A DNA stretch of 64,000 nucleotides, taken from assembly GCA_916700875.1 (NCBI GenBank), contig CAKAKS010000060.1, positions 8,868,834 through 8,932,833 on the forward strand. The letters run 5' to 3'. The DNA is from Sebastes aleutianus. Taxonomy: Eukaryota; Chordata; Actinopteri; Perciformes; Sebastidae. The notes under the pieces were generated by a model. It was given only the letters and a program-made list of their open reading frames with translations, searched no databases and was not told the DNA's origin. Each line of letters begins with the position of its first letter. Positions within the stretch are counted from its first letter, which is position 1. Of this stretch, positions 36,340 through 48,120 are shown piece by piece. The position numbers were made by a program, and so were the translations under genes.

Positions 36340-37130
36340 CCACAGATACCAGCAGCAGAGGGTTCACAATAGTCAGAATCTCCTGGTTAAACTTTTAAAA
36401 ACATCACATCAATATTTGAAGCTCATCATCTTAATAGCGCTGAATCAGGAGCTCTGGAGCTCCCAGCCTGGGCTCGGCATTACATTTAAGGCCCGTCAGT
36501 ACTCTAGAAAGAACAAGCTGACTGGATTCAGTACTTTCTGTAAATGCCTTTAACCTTAACTCGACTGTTGATGTTACCAGGAGCAGATTTTATTTTTGAA
36601 AATGGAAAGATGTACGAGAAGCGAAAAAAATCCACAAAATGAATAACCACCATGTTTCCCACAAAAACGGAGATAGTCAGTCAGAGATACTGCTGCAGTC
36701 ACACATCAGAGGAATCAAACGGGTTGCACACGGGTGTACACAAACGTACAAAGCACACACAGTAGACTAAGCAGAGCACACACACACACACACACTCATA
36801 TTAAACTGGGCTCAGTGCAGCTTTCTGCCTTTGTTGATTATTCTCACTCCAAATGATGGTGAGCGATAACAGATTTACACACACTGGAGTCACAGCGAGG
36901 AAATCCCATCATGAGTTGAGAGCTCAAACATCACACACTAACACACACACACACACATACACACTGCTGCGGGTTTGTCACAGCGATATCTGCACTGGCA
37001 CAAACACAAATAAATACACTAAAACGCACACGGTTACCCAGATGTGCAGCCAGTGGCTCCACAGCTGCACTCCTTCACGTCCCTGGAGGCGACAGAGAGA
37101 GAGGGAGAGAGAGAGAGCTGTCAATCACTC
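36340..37130. other. Non-coding stretch before the LINE relic
   Basis: CA-rich short runs and a GAGAGA patch at 37090-37120; no gene signal. Confidence 0.4.
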
Positions 37131-37132
37131 AT

Positions 37133-37600
37133 GACCATTTTGGGCCCAACCCTTGTTTCATTGTATATGCTGCCTTTGGGCTCCATTTTTAAGAAACATA
37201 ATATTCCTTTGCTGATGATGTCCAAATCTATTTACCTATAAAAACAACTAGCAAAGATGCTTTGCAGCCTTTGTTGAACTGTTTACATGATATCAGAACT
37301 CGGATGGATCTAAACTTCCTCAATCTTAATGAAAGTAAGACTGAGTTCATTACATTTGACCTATTAGATGACTCGGTTGGTGTTCTTGGTCCTTTGGCCT
37401 CTCAAAATCAACCTTTTTTAAAAAAAAATCTTGGCGTAATTTTTGACATTTGAAAAACAAATTAGCTCAGTTGTAAAAAACAGCTTTTAGCCGAGGCAAA
37501 GGGCTATCTGTCTTCCAAGGATATCGATAGAATCACCCACGCTTTTATTACCTCGCAGTTAGACTCACTGTTTTTATTCTTTTTCAAATCAGCAGCCAGT
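37133..37600 (+). pseudogene. LINE (L2/Rex-like) reverse transcriptase relic
   Basis: Translation in shifting frames gives a recognisable non-LTR reverse transcriptase. The order is LGPTLVSLYMLPLGSIFKKH, then FADDVQIYLPI (37208-37240; FADD replaces the catalytic Y/FADD box), then LNFLNLNESKTEFITF, then KNLGVIFD, then a degraded stretch with HAFITSQLDS. The order matches the palm and thumb of L2/Maui/CR1-type enzymes. A frame break separates the GSIF and FADD segments and a stop follows GVIFD. The 5' half, the endonuclease and the 3' end are absent, so this is a dead internal fragment. The exact clade is uncertain. Confidence 0.8.
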
Positions 37601-38454
37601 GAAGGAAAAGAAGAGTAATACTACTAATAATAAACATAATCTTACACAAAATGACTTACAAAAAAGTAGGGGCCAATAAGCTGGCCACAGCAACAATAGC
37701 AAAAAAACTTCCAATAGTGGACAAATGTATGTAAACAGATAAATATCAACATTGACAAAAAACAGTGAGATTTAATAGTCCAAAGTCTTAGCGACCGATA
37801 AAAGTATTTGGAGGAAAAAGTCATAAAAAACTACAAACATGCAGTTCAAAACTTTATAATGTGTACATCACAATTTAGTATAGCAACACAGTGTTTCCTG
37901 TCAAACTTGATGATGAAACTCCATCAGAGTTCAAAGACAAACCAACAGCCTATCGTGGCCCTACAGCGTGAAAATACTCCTAAAGGAACTCCTTAGATGA
38001 TACTCATCCAGAGGCACCAAACCAGTGATATAGAAAATATGACGGAAGGTATAATAAATAAAAATGCCAACAGAGAGAAACTGCACCCACATAAAATAAC
38101 GCAGTTTGAAACTGTATAATGTCAATGTTAAATTAAAAATGATTGTCTCAATAAAACACACAGATGATTATCAAACACACAGGCGGTCCGTGTAAAACAC
38201 AGTCACACATCACACTCCCACAGTTGTCAGTGATGGAGTTCCTCCATTAATAATCGACGAGGCGCCGCATTAAACTTTCACCGCTTTATTTTTTAATGGC
38301 CGACAAAAGTCCTCAGATATTCATAATTCAGTCGACAGCCGCTGTTTCTCACATCGCACTGGGGTCTTCTTCTTCAGTCGCCGTGAAGACGCTCCGCACA
38401 AAGCGAACAGCTTAAGACTCCCCAAACAAATCTACTGAAAACATCCTGCTAACG
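37600..38454. other. Non-coding stretch
   Basis: AT-rich to 38170, then a unique block (38180-38430) with CCATTAATAATCGACGAGGC and CATAATTCAGTCGACAGC words. Confidence 0.4.
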
Positions 38455-38940
38455 CCGGCCCCCAGCGTCCTCACTACTATCCCTACAAAAACCTTTCAAA
38501 ACGTCCCCCAAGACCTCAAAGGAGCCCCAACACTGTTACAAGCCAGTCATCATTTATCCCCCTCCAAAACTATTCCCAAAAAACTAACAAAGACATCTCC
38601 AGAACCTCAACACTTCCTCTCCAAAACCAACTAAAACTTTTACCAGTCCCTCCAGGTTCCTCTCAGAAACGTATCACCGCCTCTCCAAAACTCCCAGAAA
38701 ACCTCAAAGATCTCCCAAAACCTTGTCAAACCATCCCAAACCCATAAAAACCTACAGATACCCCACAAATCGTATTACAAAACCTTGTTAGCACCACTAC
38801 AAAATGTTTGTAAAGATTTACCCAAACCTCTTAAAATGTTCTGAAGAACTAAACAACCTTCCAAGACCATTCCAAACCAATCCAAAGTTTTCTGAAGACC
38901 TCCCCAAAAAACCCACTTACACCTCCCCAAAACCTTCTCA
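38455..38940 (+). repeat. CCAAAACCTC-rich degenerate satellite-like DNA
   Basis: This strand is G-poor with recurring CCCAAAACCT, CTCCAAAAC and AAAACCTC words at irregular spacing. No coding frame is present. Confidence 0.6.
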
Positions 38941-38943
38941 TGG

Positions 38944-39495
38944 CTGATTCAGACTACAAAATATCAGCTCGATTATGGCCTGACACGGCCTTCGTAGCAC
39001 CGTATCCTAACTGGATGCGACGCGAGCAAGCGTCAGCGACAAAATCAGCTAGATGACATTGTGGAACGACAATGAGTGTTGTGTACGACAATCCATCGGT
39101 CTATCTTGTGTAGTATGTCATAGTTGACGACAACTGGCGCCGCGTCTAGGGCATCTCAAGATTTTTTTCCACGATGTGTTCCATCACGGCCTGAATTTGA
39201 TGTTGGTGCTGTGAGGTGGAATTGTGAAATGGAGGAAAGATTTGTTCAGCTATGGCGACAACACCCTAGCCTTGTTGATGTTTCCTCTTGGGACTACCAC
39301 AATGCCATGCCATCAGCATCAAGCTCCCTTCCTGATGACATCACGCACGTCGTGAAAGACGACCAGATTGGTCGGAGACCGACGTGTAGTCTGTCAGCTC
39401 TTTCGGCCAAGTCACGACAATAATTTATGACTCTCAATCGCCTAATCTGACATAGTGACCATCATAACCGATAAATATATTGTGTAGTCTGAACC
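38944..39495 (+). mobile_element. Harbinger-like element with Myb/MADF-like coding remnant
   Basis: The ends are inverted: left GATTCAGACTACAAAATAT (38946 on) and right ATATTGTGTAGTCTGAACC (to 39494). In the middle (about 39195-39305, + strand) a frame reads RWNCEMEERFVQLWRQHPSL and then VDVSSWDYHNA. This resembles the Myb/SANT-MADF DNA-binding protein of PIF/Harbinger transposons, where such a domain starts W-x-x-x-M-E-E-x-[LF]-[IV]-x-L-W. The frame then diverges and the catalytic transposase is absent, so this is a deletion derivative. Identification of the family is by eye. Confidence 0.6.
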
Positions 39496-39499
39496 TATA

Positions 39500-40085
39500 T
39501 GGGTTCATTTGGTCGGGACCAAGGGGGAAAAAATTCTACATTACTGCATTTTAGTTTTGGTCCGGTTCCTGTTCACATTGACTTTTTACAAACTAACCAA
39601 GAGGACCAAGGTTATACAGACTGACTCACTAACTCATTGATTGGACAGTTTTGGCCATTGTTATTCTGCATCATCCAAACCCACGTGGGGAAATTCAATT
39701 CTGGTGACTGGCAGAAGTTGATGCAGCACTTTAACGCTCCCTGGTGACTAGTGTGAACGCATAGTCCGAACGCCGGGGAGTGACGGACAGGCGCATGATC
39801 GTCGTACTGTGGGATCGCTGTCACACATTTTTTTAATGGAGTTAATGAACTGACAAAGTCAGATACAAGCACAGTAGTTTTAACAGCTTTTGACCTGTTA
39901 ATCAGGGGGAAAAACAGATGGATTTATTTGTAGTTTAGCCTTTGAAATCGTGTTAAAATCACATATCTGCTATCATAAAATCCTGTGGTTGGTTGGTTTG
40001 CTTTCACACCACAAACGAACCTTACTAAAACGGTACCAACCAAGCCACCAAACCAAACAGGTTAGGTGTGAAATCACCCTAAATC
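39500..40085. repeat. Possible old MITE ending AGGTGTGAAATCACCCT
   Basis: The right end TTAGGTGTGAAATCACCCT and interior GGTTTGCTTTCACACCACAAACG resemble a fish repeat type with AGGTGTGAAAG termini. A similar AAGGGTCCTTTCACACCTAC end occurs at 55675. The left end is not defined. Confidence 0.4.
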
Positions 40086-40109
40086 CTCTACAACATTACA
40101 TTACCAGTC

Positions 40110-40525
40110 TGATGTGGTCTACTAGATCTCATTCTGGTCTAATCCTGTCTTGGTCTAATCTGTTCTGGCCTGATTTGGTCCGGTATGGTCTAGGCCTGTT
40201 CCTCTCCAGTGCAATCCCATCTTTTCTGGTCTGGTTTGATCTAGTCTGGTCTGCCATGGTCATTCCGAGTCTGGCCCAGTTTTAAGTGGTCTATACTGGT
40301 CTAATCCATCTGATTAGGTCTGGTCTAGGTGTGTTCCTAGTCTACTTTTGTCTAGTCCGCTCAGGTCTAATCGGTTTCTTTTCTGGTCCAAATCCATTTT
40401 GTTTCTGCCTGATCCAATCCCATTTGGTCCGGTCCAGTCTGGATTTAATCAGGTCTGGTTTGGAACATAGTCTCGTCTGTGCTGGTCTGGTCTTATCTCA
40501 TGTAGTCTTGTCTCCGGCGCCATCT
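40110..40525 (+). repeat. TCTGGTCTGGTC-type degenerate minisatellite, locus 1
   Basis: Repeated TCTGGTCTAATC, CTGGTCTGG and TGGTCCGG words at about 5-12 bp spacing over 400 bp. The two long overlapping frames are compositional. Confidence 0.75.
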
Positions 40526-40529
40526 GGTC

Positions 40530-42844
40530 TCGTTTGTTCTGTATTTTTTCTTGTCTTTCTCTCCGTCCTCCCTCTTTTTTCTCCAGGTGATTTTAACAGA
40601 AATGCTTGATTTTTCTTCTTCTTGTTTCTTTTCATCGGTTTCTAGCCATCCTTTCATGTTTCCTCCCTTTCTCGTCGTCTTTTCATCTTCTGCTGTAACT
40701 CTTGCAGAACCAATCTGACCGTCTCACACACATCAAATATATTCCTGAAACTCTCTTCTTGTTATTTTTTTTTTGTACAGCCAAGCACCACGCGTCTGCT
40801 CCTCCAAGCAGATTAAAACTAACGCTACGAGTTATCAGTAAATCCTGTTCGACCCGTCCGGTTGCCCCACTTCCCATGATGCCTTTTTCCATCTGGCCAA
40901 TCAAGAAGGGAGATCAGATAAAGGACTTTTGAGGATGTTTGATTTTAGCCGCTGGTCCTGTTTTTACTTTGTCTTTTTGTCAGTTTGTTCTTTCCTTTAC
41001 GCCGTCTTTCCCTTGATATACTCCCCCTCGATGTTTTCCCTCTTCCCTCCCACCTCCCTCTCTCTTTCCTCCAGTGTCATTGATCCTCTCTGCAGCCGTG
41101 TCAATAGAAATCAGGCCTGTGGATCTGCTGTTTGTCTGAATGGATTGAACTCAGGGGGGTGTCGGGGGCTCCTGAACGCAGCGCAGCGCCGGGGGCCCCT
41201 CGGGGCTCTGTATTCCCCTCCGTGGGAAACGGGGATCCTCGCTGCCCAACCGGAGCGAAGCGGCGCTTAGTTTCAGCCTCAGCTCGCTGGGAACCGAACG
41301 GCGACGGCTGATGCAATGATGTCATCAGCTTGCTTTGCGGACACAGCGGCCATATTTAATTTATGTCGCTTTAAAGTCTCATCTGATCCCATGTTTTTGA
41401 TCTTCAAACCTCCAGTTTGTGTCATCGCAGCAGCCTGACTTCAGTAGTAACACATTCTCACATTATCACACAGAGAAGCACTAGAACTAGGAATATTAAG
41501 AAAATATATCGAGAATCATATTTATATGGTTGTATTTGTGATATTCCTAACATAGCAACACAGAACTTTATATAGATTTTACATTTGACTTTTTTTTTTA
41601 TTTCATTGCTTGCTGTTGTTTGTATTTGCAGTTTCAGTGATTTTATTTTAATTTAAAGCCCCCCTCCAACCAGTTTTACTTCCTGTTTTTTGGTTAACGT
41701 TCATTCTCAAACAGAGAATGGGGGTGTGGTTAATAGTCAGGTGTAATTCATTACCATGGCAACCAGATTGCATCGTTTTTCAACCCAGTTTAGATGAATA
41801 TACTGTTAGTTTCCTCCACCTTAGCTTAATGTGTTTATTTTCACTATGGCATTTGTGTGTGTGGTGAACGGGTGAAGTCAACACAGTAAATTACACAAAA
41901 CCCCAGCGGCAGAATTAACACAACACACTGACTGTCTCTCTCACTCGCTCTCTTCTTTACCGTCTCCTCCTACTGGAGATTAAATTAACGTAAAGCATCC
42001 GATACTGGAGGTTTGCGGGCCTCTAACAGGTCCGAACGACGGGGAGCACAACTTTCAGCCCAACAGAAAACAAGAGAAAAGTCCCGTTAGAGAAATAAAC
42101 GAATCACAGTGCAGCCCGGTGCGGTGTCGGTGCTGGAGCTGAGGAGAGAGTGGCCGGTGCTGGTGGACGGTGCATACTCCAAAACGTCCTGAAACTGCAT
42201 TTCAACCGACGGACCTCGGCAAAATGTCTATCCGTCATCCGGTGTGCTGTGGGAGGCGGGCAGCGGCTCTTCGGTGCAGCAGGAGCCAGACGGCCGAGGA
42301 GACGGTGAAGAAGAGAGCGAGTGTGAGAGAGTCGACGTGTTGAGCTAATTCTTGTCTCATTAGTGAGCTGATAAACAGTAAATTCATCTGGGATGAAAAA
42401 CTCTACATTCATCTTCTACTCTCTATTCTACTCTGTTCTACTCTCCACATGCTGAGCGTCTCCCTCCACCCTCCCTCCACCTTCTCCTCTCCGACCACAG
42501 AATCGTACCCTAATTGAGTTTTCATGTTGCCGTTCGCTACCACACACTCCTGAGAGTCCAGAGCTCGTCCACGTCTCCACCAGGACTTACAGATGACATT
42601 AGTGGTCAGAAAGAGAGCAGACCAACAGCACACCTCCATCCCTGAAACACAGCCTTATAAGTTGTTTTTCATTCTGCAGTAATAAATGTCAGCTTCCTCT
42701 GAGCTTCTGTCACACATTTCTCTTTTTGCTGCGCTCTATTCCGACAGAGTCTGAATAAATAAAACTGTAAAGCTGAAGAACAACAAAGTAAAAGTGAAGC
42801 AAGAGTTGAAATTGAAGCCAAAGGCCCGACCCGACAGATGTTGG
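40530..42844. other. Mostly unique non-coding DNA
   Basis: 41100-41370 is GC-rich with CpGs (GCGCAGCGCC, GAGCGAAGCGGCGC) followed by GCCATATTTAATTTATG. It could be a small CpG-rich regulatory block. No exon is supported. Confidence 0.4.
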
Positions 42845-42980
42845 GAGATGTGGACACAACGATGTGTTTTATTCCTTGTAGTGTGTCACAGTGGACGACA
42901 ACCAGCGCAGCAACAAAAACACTAACTTGTCAGAATATTTTTGCTTTCTCTTCTCGCAGAGTCTTCTGTGATGTTGCTTT
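42845..42980 (+). mobile_element. Internal fragment of the Harbinger-like family
   Basis: TGTGTCACAGTGGACGACAA followed by CCAGCGC resembles TATGTCATAGTTGACGACAA followed by CTGGCGC at 39114-39144. It is followed directly by a TGGTC minisatellite. Confidence 0.4.
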
Positions 42981-43130
42981 TGATCCGGTCTTGTCTGATT
43001 TGTTCTGGTCTAATCTGGGTCTTTTCATGTTGGTCCTGTCCAGTCTGGTCTGGTTTGTTCTCATCTGGTCCAGTCTGTTTTTTGTTGTTTCCTGGTTGTT
43101 TGGTCCAGTATGTACTGGTATTATCTAATT
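42980..43130 (+). repeat. TCTGGTCTGGTC-type minisatellite, locus 2
   Basis: The same words (TTGTTCTGGTCTAATC, CCAGTCTGGTCTGG) occur in a shorter array, next to a Harbinger-like fragment. Confidence 0.65.
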
Positions 43131-43169
43131 CTGCTCAAATCTTTTGAAAGAAATCAACACAATCTCACT

Positions 43170-43440
43170 CACAACTCGTCAAATACCGCCGCTTGGTCAG
43201 TGACCCCTGGCATCGGAGACCGACGCACAAGGTACCCCTCTTGCATTACGGTTGGACGGACCAGGGACAGCGTGTCAATATACGCTTGTTACATGCATGG
43301 TGTCTTTTCAACATAAACTTCCGTTTTCACAGGAAGTTAGGTTTAGGCAACACAACCACTTAGTTAGGGTTAGGAAACGGTCGTGGTTGACGCTAACTTC
43401 ACTGACTAGCGACTCACATGACTAACGGGAGCATGTGTTG
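43170..43440 (-). repeat. Diverged CCTAAACCTAA-type repeat
   Basis: GTTAGGTTTAGGCAACACAA and TAGGAAACGGTCGTGGTT are minus-strand versions of the family blocks seen at 50.5 kb. Confidence 0.5.
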
Positions 43441-43569
43441 AAGTATTATTATGTTATTTTATTATTCATTTTTTTATCCTGTTTGAACTGCATGATGAAT
43501 CACACATATGATGTTTGTCAATTTAAATGCAAATTTGTCGTAAAACTCTTGAAGTATAAGGAAGGATAA

Positions 43570-44190
43570 ATAACGCTCCGAACTTGCGTGATAATAACGC
43601 ATTTACGCAAATTTGTTTTAACGGCACTAATTTCTTTAACGCATTAAAGTCATACTAGCTCGTCATGAAGGAGGTTAAATAACGCTCCAAACTTTCGCTA
43701 AATTTTGGCGAGGAAAAACTGTCATGGCCATTTTCAAATGGGTCTCTTGACCTCTGACCTCCAGATATGTGAATGAAAATGGGTTCTTTGGGTACCCACG
43801 AGTCTCCCCTTTACAGACATGCCCACTTTATGATAGTCACATGCAGTTTGGGGCAAGTTATAGTCAAGTCAGCACACTGACACACTGACAGCTGTTGTTG
43901 CCTGTTGGGCTGCAGTTTGCCATGTTATGATTTGAGCATATTTTTTATGCTAAATGCAGTACCTGTGAGGGTTTCTGGACAATATTAGTCATTGTTTTGT
44001 GTTTTTAATTGATTTCCAATAATAAATATATACATACATTTGCATAAAGCAGCATATTCGTCCACTCCCATGTTGATAAGAGTATTAAATACTTGACAAA
44101 TCTCCCTTTAAAGTACATTTTAAACATATAAAATATGTGTGATTAATTTGCGATTAATCACAATCAAATATTTTAACCGATTGACAGTAA
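43570..44190 (+). mobile_element. GGGCTGTCAA-family copy, long
   Basis: It is nearly full length. The 5' terminus is missing and about 100 bp are deleted near 43645, where the GCATTAAAG block joins TCATACTAGC directly. The 3' end reaches ACCGATTGACAG at 44187. Confidence 0.72.
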
Positions 44191-44570
44191 TAAAAGCTTT
44201 GAATGAAATAAGGTGAAGAACAAAACAGGTTGAGTGATAATTGTACATTTCTATTTTATGAATAAGATCTTAACTTCAACGTCAAATTTAAACCAATCTT
44301 TGGAAAACATTCTTTCAGAAATCAGTCATAATAATAACTCTATTTACTGTCTGTGTGTTCTGCCACTCCAAACAGACAGATTTATGCATTGATTTTCCAT
44401 TTTCTTTTCATTTATTATTCTCATCATTATCTGCCTTGTTATCATGGCTTTAAACTCATCTCTAACTCTCCATCCTCCGTCGTTCTCCCCCTCTCTCTTT
44501 CATCCCTCTCTCTTCATCAGCAGTGAAAAATGGGGCTTAATTAACTGTGTGCCTGCAGGACTTTGGCTTT

Positions 44571-44644
<74 letters not shown>

Positions 44645-45076
44645 AGGTAAAGTAGGCCAGTCTATAAGGTGGTTAATTAGGATGCAGCAGGCCTCTGTCC
44701 GCTGGCTCCCAGGGACCAGATGGAGAGCCGGGTTCACAAACAGAGGAGGGTTTGTCCGACGATATTTTCACTTTCACCTCGACTCGGCTGCAGAACCAGA
44801 ATCCAGATTGAAGTTTCATCTCCTCCGCTCATCATCACTCGTTCCTCACTCAGATTCATTTGTTTTCCATCACATATGCATTGTCTCTTACTATTCAGAT
44901 GCACACAAGTGGACTGAAGTCGCACAGTTCTATGCTAAACACAAATTTGCAGATATTTATTTTACATAAACAAACATTTTTGGCAATGATTCCTCTCATA
45001 TTGGCTACTAAAGAGTTGTGTATACTGCATCCATTCATCCATTATGTAAACCGTACTTTTAACAGCGTATATATAT
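44190..45076. other. Non-coding stretch around a TG microsatellite
   Basis: No gene signal. Confidence 0.45.
44574..44643 (+). repeat. TG microsatellite, long
   Basis: About 35 perfect TG units. Confidence 0.95.
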
Positions 45077-46126
45077 TAGGGGTGGGGAAAAAATTGGTTC
45101 ACCTATGTATCGCAATTTCTTTTTTACGATTATATTTGCTTCATTTGAGTCTATGCGGAGGTATAAGGAAAAGACCGTCTGAGTAACGTGACGTCATATC
45201 CGTAATGTATCCGTCAACCAAAACAAACCCCAGCGAGCCAAAACGAGAAAGTAGAAAACGTCAGAGGGACCGCGTGGATACGACCTGCACCCTCACATGT
45301 TAAATCCAAAGTAGTAAACACTACACATCCAGTAAAGTATGGAAACACTTTGGGTTTCACAAATTGCAGGAAAAGCAGAGCTAGACATCACAGCTAAAGC
45401 TGCATGCTAATTCTGTCACGGACAGGAAACGTTATCGTATTGCGGTAACGTGCGGTCAAACCGGCCGTCACTCTCATCTCCGTGGTCAAATGGGCCGACG
45501 CTACAACTGTAGAGCACCCATATACTGACATTTATGTTAAATGCATTCAAATGGCCCCGATGGAGCTGACCATGGATGTATAAAGAGAACGGAGTTGACG
45601 GGAGAGCTAGAGACCACCTTGGAGAAGTTAGAGGAAGTATACACGTGTGACTACGTCCGGTTTTCAAAATAAGGTGTTAACAAAGGGAACTGTATATACA
45701 AAATACATATATATGGTAATAAGAATGATTGAATTATATTCACTAGAAGTATAAAATATTATAAGAAAATATCACTAATTAGTGAGGGAAATGTCTTTAT
45801 TCTTTGATTTTTGGGTTGCTGGGAAAATTTTTTTTATAAATAATTCCTAACAATGACTGATATATTTGACTTCAGGACATCTCTGACTACATACATGCTG
45901 AAAATCAAACATTTTTACTCTATCAATTCAGATATTTCCCAGAGTAGAATTCCCTAGAAATGTATGGTTCAACTTTTCCCCATGGTCGAGTGTTAAAAAA
46001 GTTAATCAAAATCTCAATAAATCGTAATATTGAATCGCAATACTTAAAAAAAACGCAATACATATCGAATCAGCACCAAAGTATTGTGATAGTATCAATC
46101 AAGACATAGGTGAATCGTCCCAGTCA
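45077..46126 (+). mobile_element. 1.05-kb inverted-repeat DNA element (CACCTATGTATCGCAAT family)
   Basis: The left end is AGGGGTGGGG followed by TTCACCTATGTATCGCAA. The right end is GCAATACATATCGAATC followed by ATAGGTGAATCGTCCCAGT, an imperfect inverted repeat of the left. Ends of the same family occur at 155-283 and, inverted, at 60780-60990. It has no convincing coding frame, so it is probably a non-autonomous DNA transposon. Confidence 0.65.
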
Positions 46127-46449
46127 TTGTATTAATATGATTTTATTTGAGTTGGCTTCTTATTTGTCTTGTTTATTTAATTGGATTTTGACTATTTTAA
46201 CATCATGAGATTTACTATTTGCTCTTATTATTGCCCAATGTGAACGACTTGGTAATTGTTTTTAAAACGTGCACTACACACATTGTCTTAAGTTCATTAT
46301 TAGCATGCAGATGTGTAGTGAGGCAGGTATTTAAAGTTTGAACATTAAATTTCACTAGAAATAGAAAATACTAGAAATTATACCTCACAAATATGCCACA
46401 TACATTGAGTTATATTCAACTTTTAATATACAGTAAAGAGTTATTATGC

Positions 46450-46475
46450 AACACACACACACACACACACACACA
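46450..46475 (+). repeat. CA microsatellite cluster, first of three
   Basis: CA tracts at 46450-46475, 46590-46637 (interrupted) and 46788-46844. Confidence 0.9.
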
Positions 46476-46786
46476 TGGTAACACAAACACAGAGTGCTTT
46501 CACATGTCACAGAGACTTAACATGTCGCCCCGGCAACCGGTCTCACGGGAACACCTGCGAGTCACCACGGAGACACACCGTCAATCAATCACACACACAC
46601 ACACACACGCACACACATACACGTCACACATACACACACACACCTGTGTTGTGGCAGTCAAGTGCACATTTGTCAGAGTTTGTGTGTGTTTTTTCTGTAG
46701 TGTAGCATTCAGGTAACACAGATCCCTCTGATCTTCCTCTGATGCAAACACAGCTGTGACTGTTTGTGTGTCTGAACTCACCTGGT

Positions 46787-46787
<1 letters not shown>

Positions 46788-46844
<57 letters not shown>
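46788..46844 (+). repeat. CA microsatellite
   Basis: About 28 perfect CA units. Confidence 0.95.
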
Positions 46845-46846
<2 letters not shown>

Positions 46847-47009
46847 CAGGGTTAAAAAGGATCAAGTGGTCACCAGTCTGTAAAACGTTGATACCACATG
46901 TTTTACTCTGTGGTTTACCAGCTTCTTTTATCTAAACTGCATAAATACGACTTGACCCTGTTGTTTCTGTCAACTTCATATTTAATGTCCCACAGATTTG
47001 CACAAGATA

Positions 47010-47140
47010 AAAAATTACCAGGAAAAATTACCAGAAATTTAGTAGTGGATACCAATACCAGTGAATTCCACGGTCCTCGATCTTCAACATCCGCTCCTTT
47101 ATTACCGTTTGCTTACTGTTTTTTGTTAGGAAGTTATATG
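47010..47140 (+). repeat. Fragment of the TAGGGATGTCACC-type repeat
   Basis: It is shared with 63785-63920 and joins a GGGCTGTCAA-family fragment at about 47145. The region to 47480 may belong to the same element but has no partner in the window. Confidence 0.5.
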
Positions 47141-47144
47141 CTGC

Positions 47145-47250
47145 TTTATGCAAATGTATTTAAAATGTATTATTGGAAATCAATTAACAACACAAAACAA
47201 TGACAACTATTGTCCAGGAACCATAACAGGTACTGCATTTAGCATCATCA
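47145..47250 (-). mobile_element. GGGCTGTCAA-family short fragment
   Basis: About 100 bp with TGCTGCTTTATGCAAATGTA and the AATTAACAACACAAAAC blocks, joined to the end of another repeat at about 47140. Confidence 0.6.
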
Positions 47251-47939
47251 TGAAAATCAATTGCCCCTCTCATGTTGAAATCAGCAAGAGGAGAGCTAGT
47301 TAACATTAGTTGTGAGCATTCGGTAAGCAGCACAGTCCTGCATGGAGCTAACAGCTAACGCTAACTAACTCTCCTCCTACCGATTTAAACACAGATTTGT
47401 TGTTTGTTTGTAGCATCATCAGGGAAAAAATAGTGTGCGTCGATAGAGCTTTTAATGCGTCCCAAACATATTTTCTATCGTCACCAGGATGACGGGACGC
47501 CGTTAGTCTCCACCACTGATGGTATCTGCGGTACTGATAGAAAACAAGTATTTAGGAGCATGCCCATCGATGATATTGTACATCTGATACACCTTTTTTT
47601 CATGAAGACTGCCGTGAAATTACTCACAAGAGCCATTGGAAGCGAAAATATAATGAGAGCAAGCATAGCAAATATTGATAACTTCATCTTTACCTTCATT
47701 GTCCCTGACTTTGTGTTGTACAGTCTGATTGCACCTTTACATGGACAACAGCAGAACTCTGGTTGTGTTCTTTGCAGCATGTTTGACCTCTGATGTGAAA
47801 GCACAACAGTCGGCTCCTGTTAATATAACTTGTTGCTGCTTTTCTTCTTCTTTTGAATTTTTTTTTTTACACCCAAAACTTTGTTTTTTCTCCCACAAAC
47901 AAAACAAAAGGTGTGTGAGGTTATCTGCGGGTCGGTGAG

Positions 47940-48120
47940 TTGCTTGTTTTTGCCTGTTTTGTCTTTCATGTGTCTGACATCTTCTGGCACTTTTTGTTCT
48001 CATCTTCTCTCGTTTCATCGCCTGTTTTTAGCTCTGTTTGTTTCTCTCTCTGTGCTGCAGTTGTGACAAACCGGTTTGTTAAAAGCACTTTATAAATAAA
48101 CACGACTTTCACTTTAATCA
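47940..48120 (+). mobile_element. Possible LINE 3' tail
   Basis: It ends GTTAAAAGCACTTTATAAATAA followed by ACACGACTTTCACTT, the layout of a LINE 3' end with a short tail. A similar sequence at 57540-57585 follows cadherin exon A. Confidence 0.4.

Noticed and set aside
40286..40609. 107-codon frame with repeated SGL/VRS motifs, at first sight membrane-like
   Set aside because: It lies entirely within the TCTGGTC minisatellite and the periodicity comes from the DNA repeat.
47455..47793. 112-codon frame with ordinary amino acid composition
   Set aside because: It resembles no family I know, begins inside probable repeat DNA and has no splice partners. It might be a transposon relic, but I cannot support a call.
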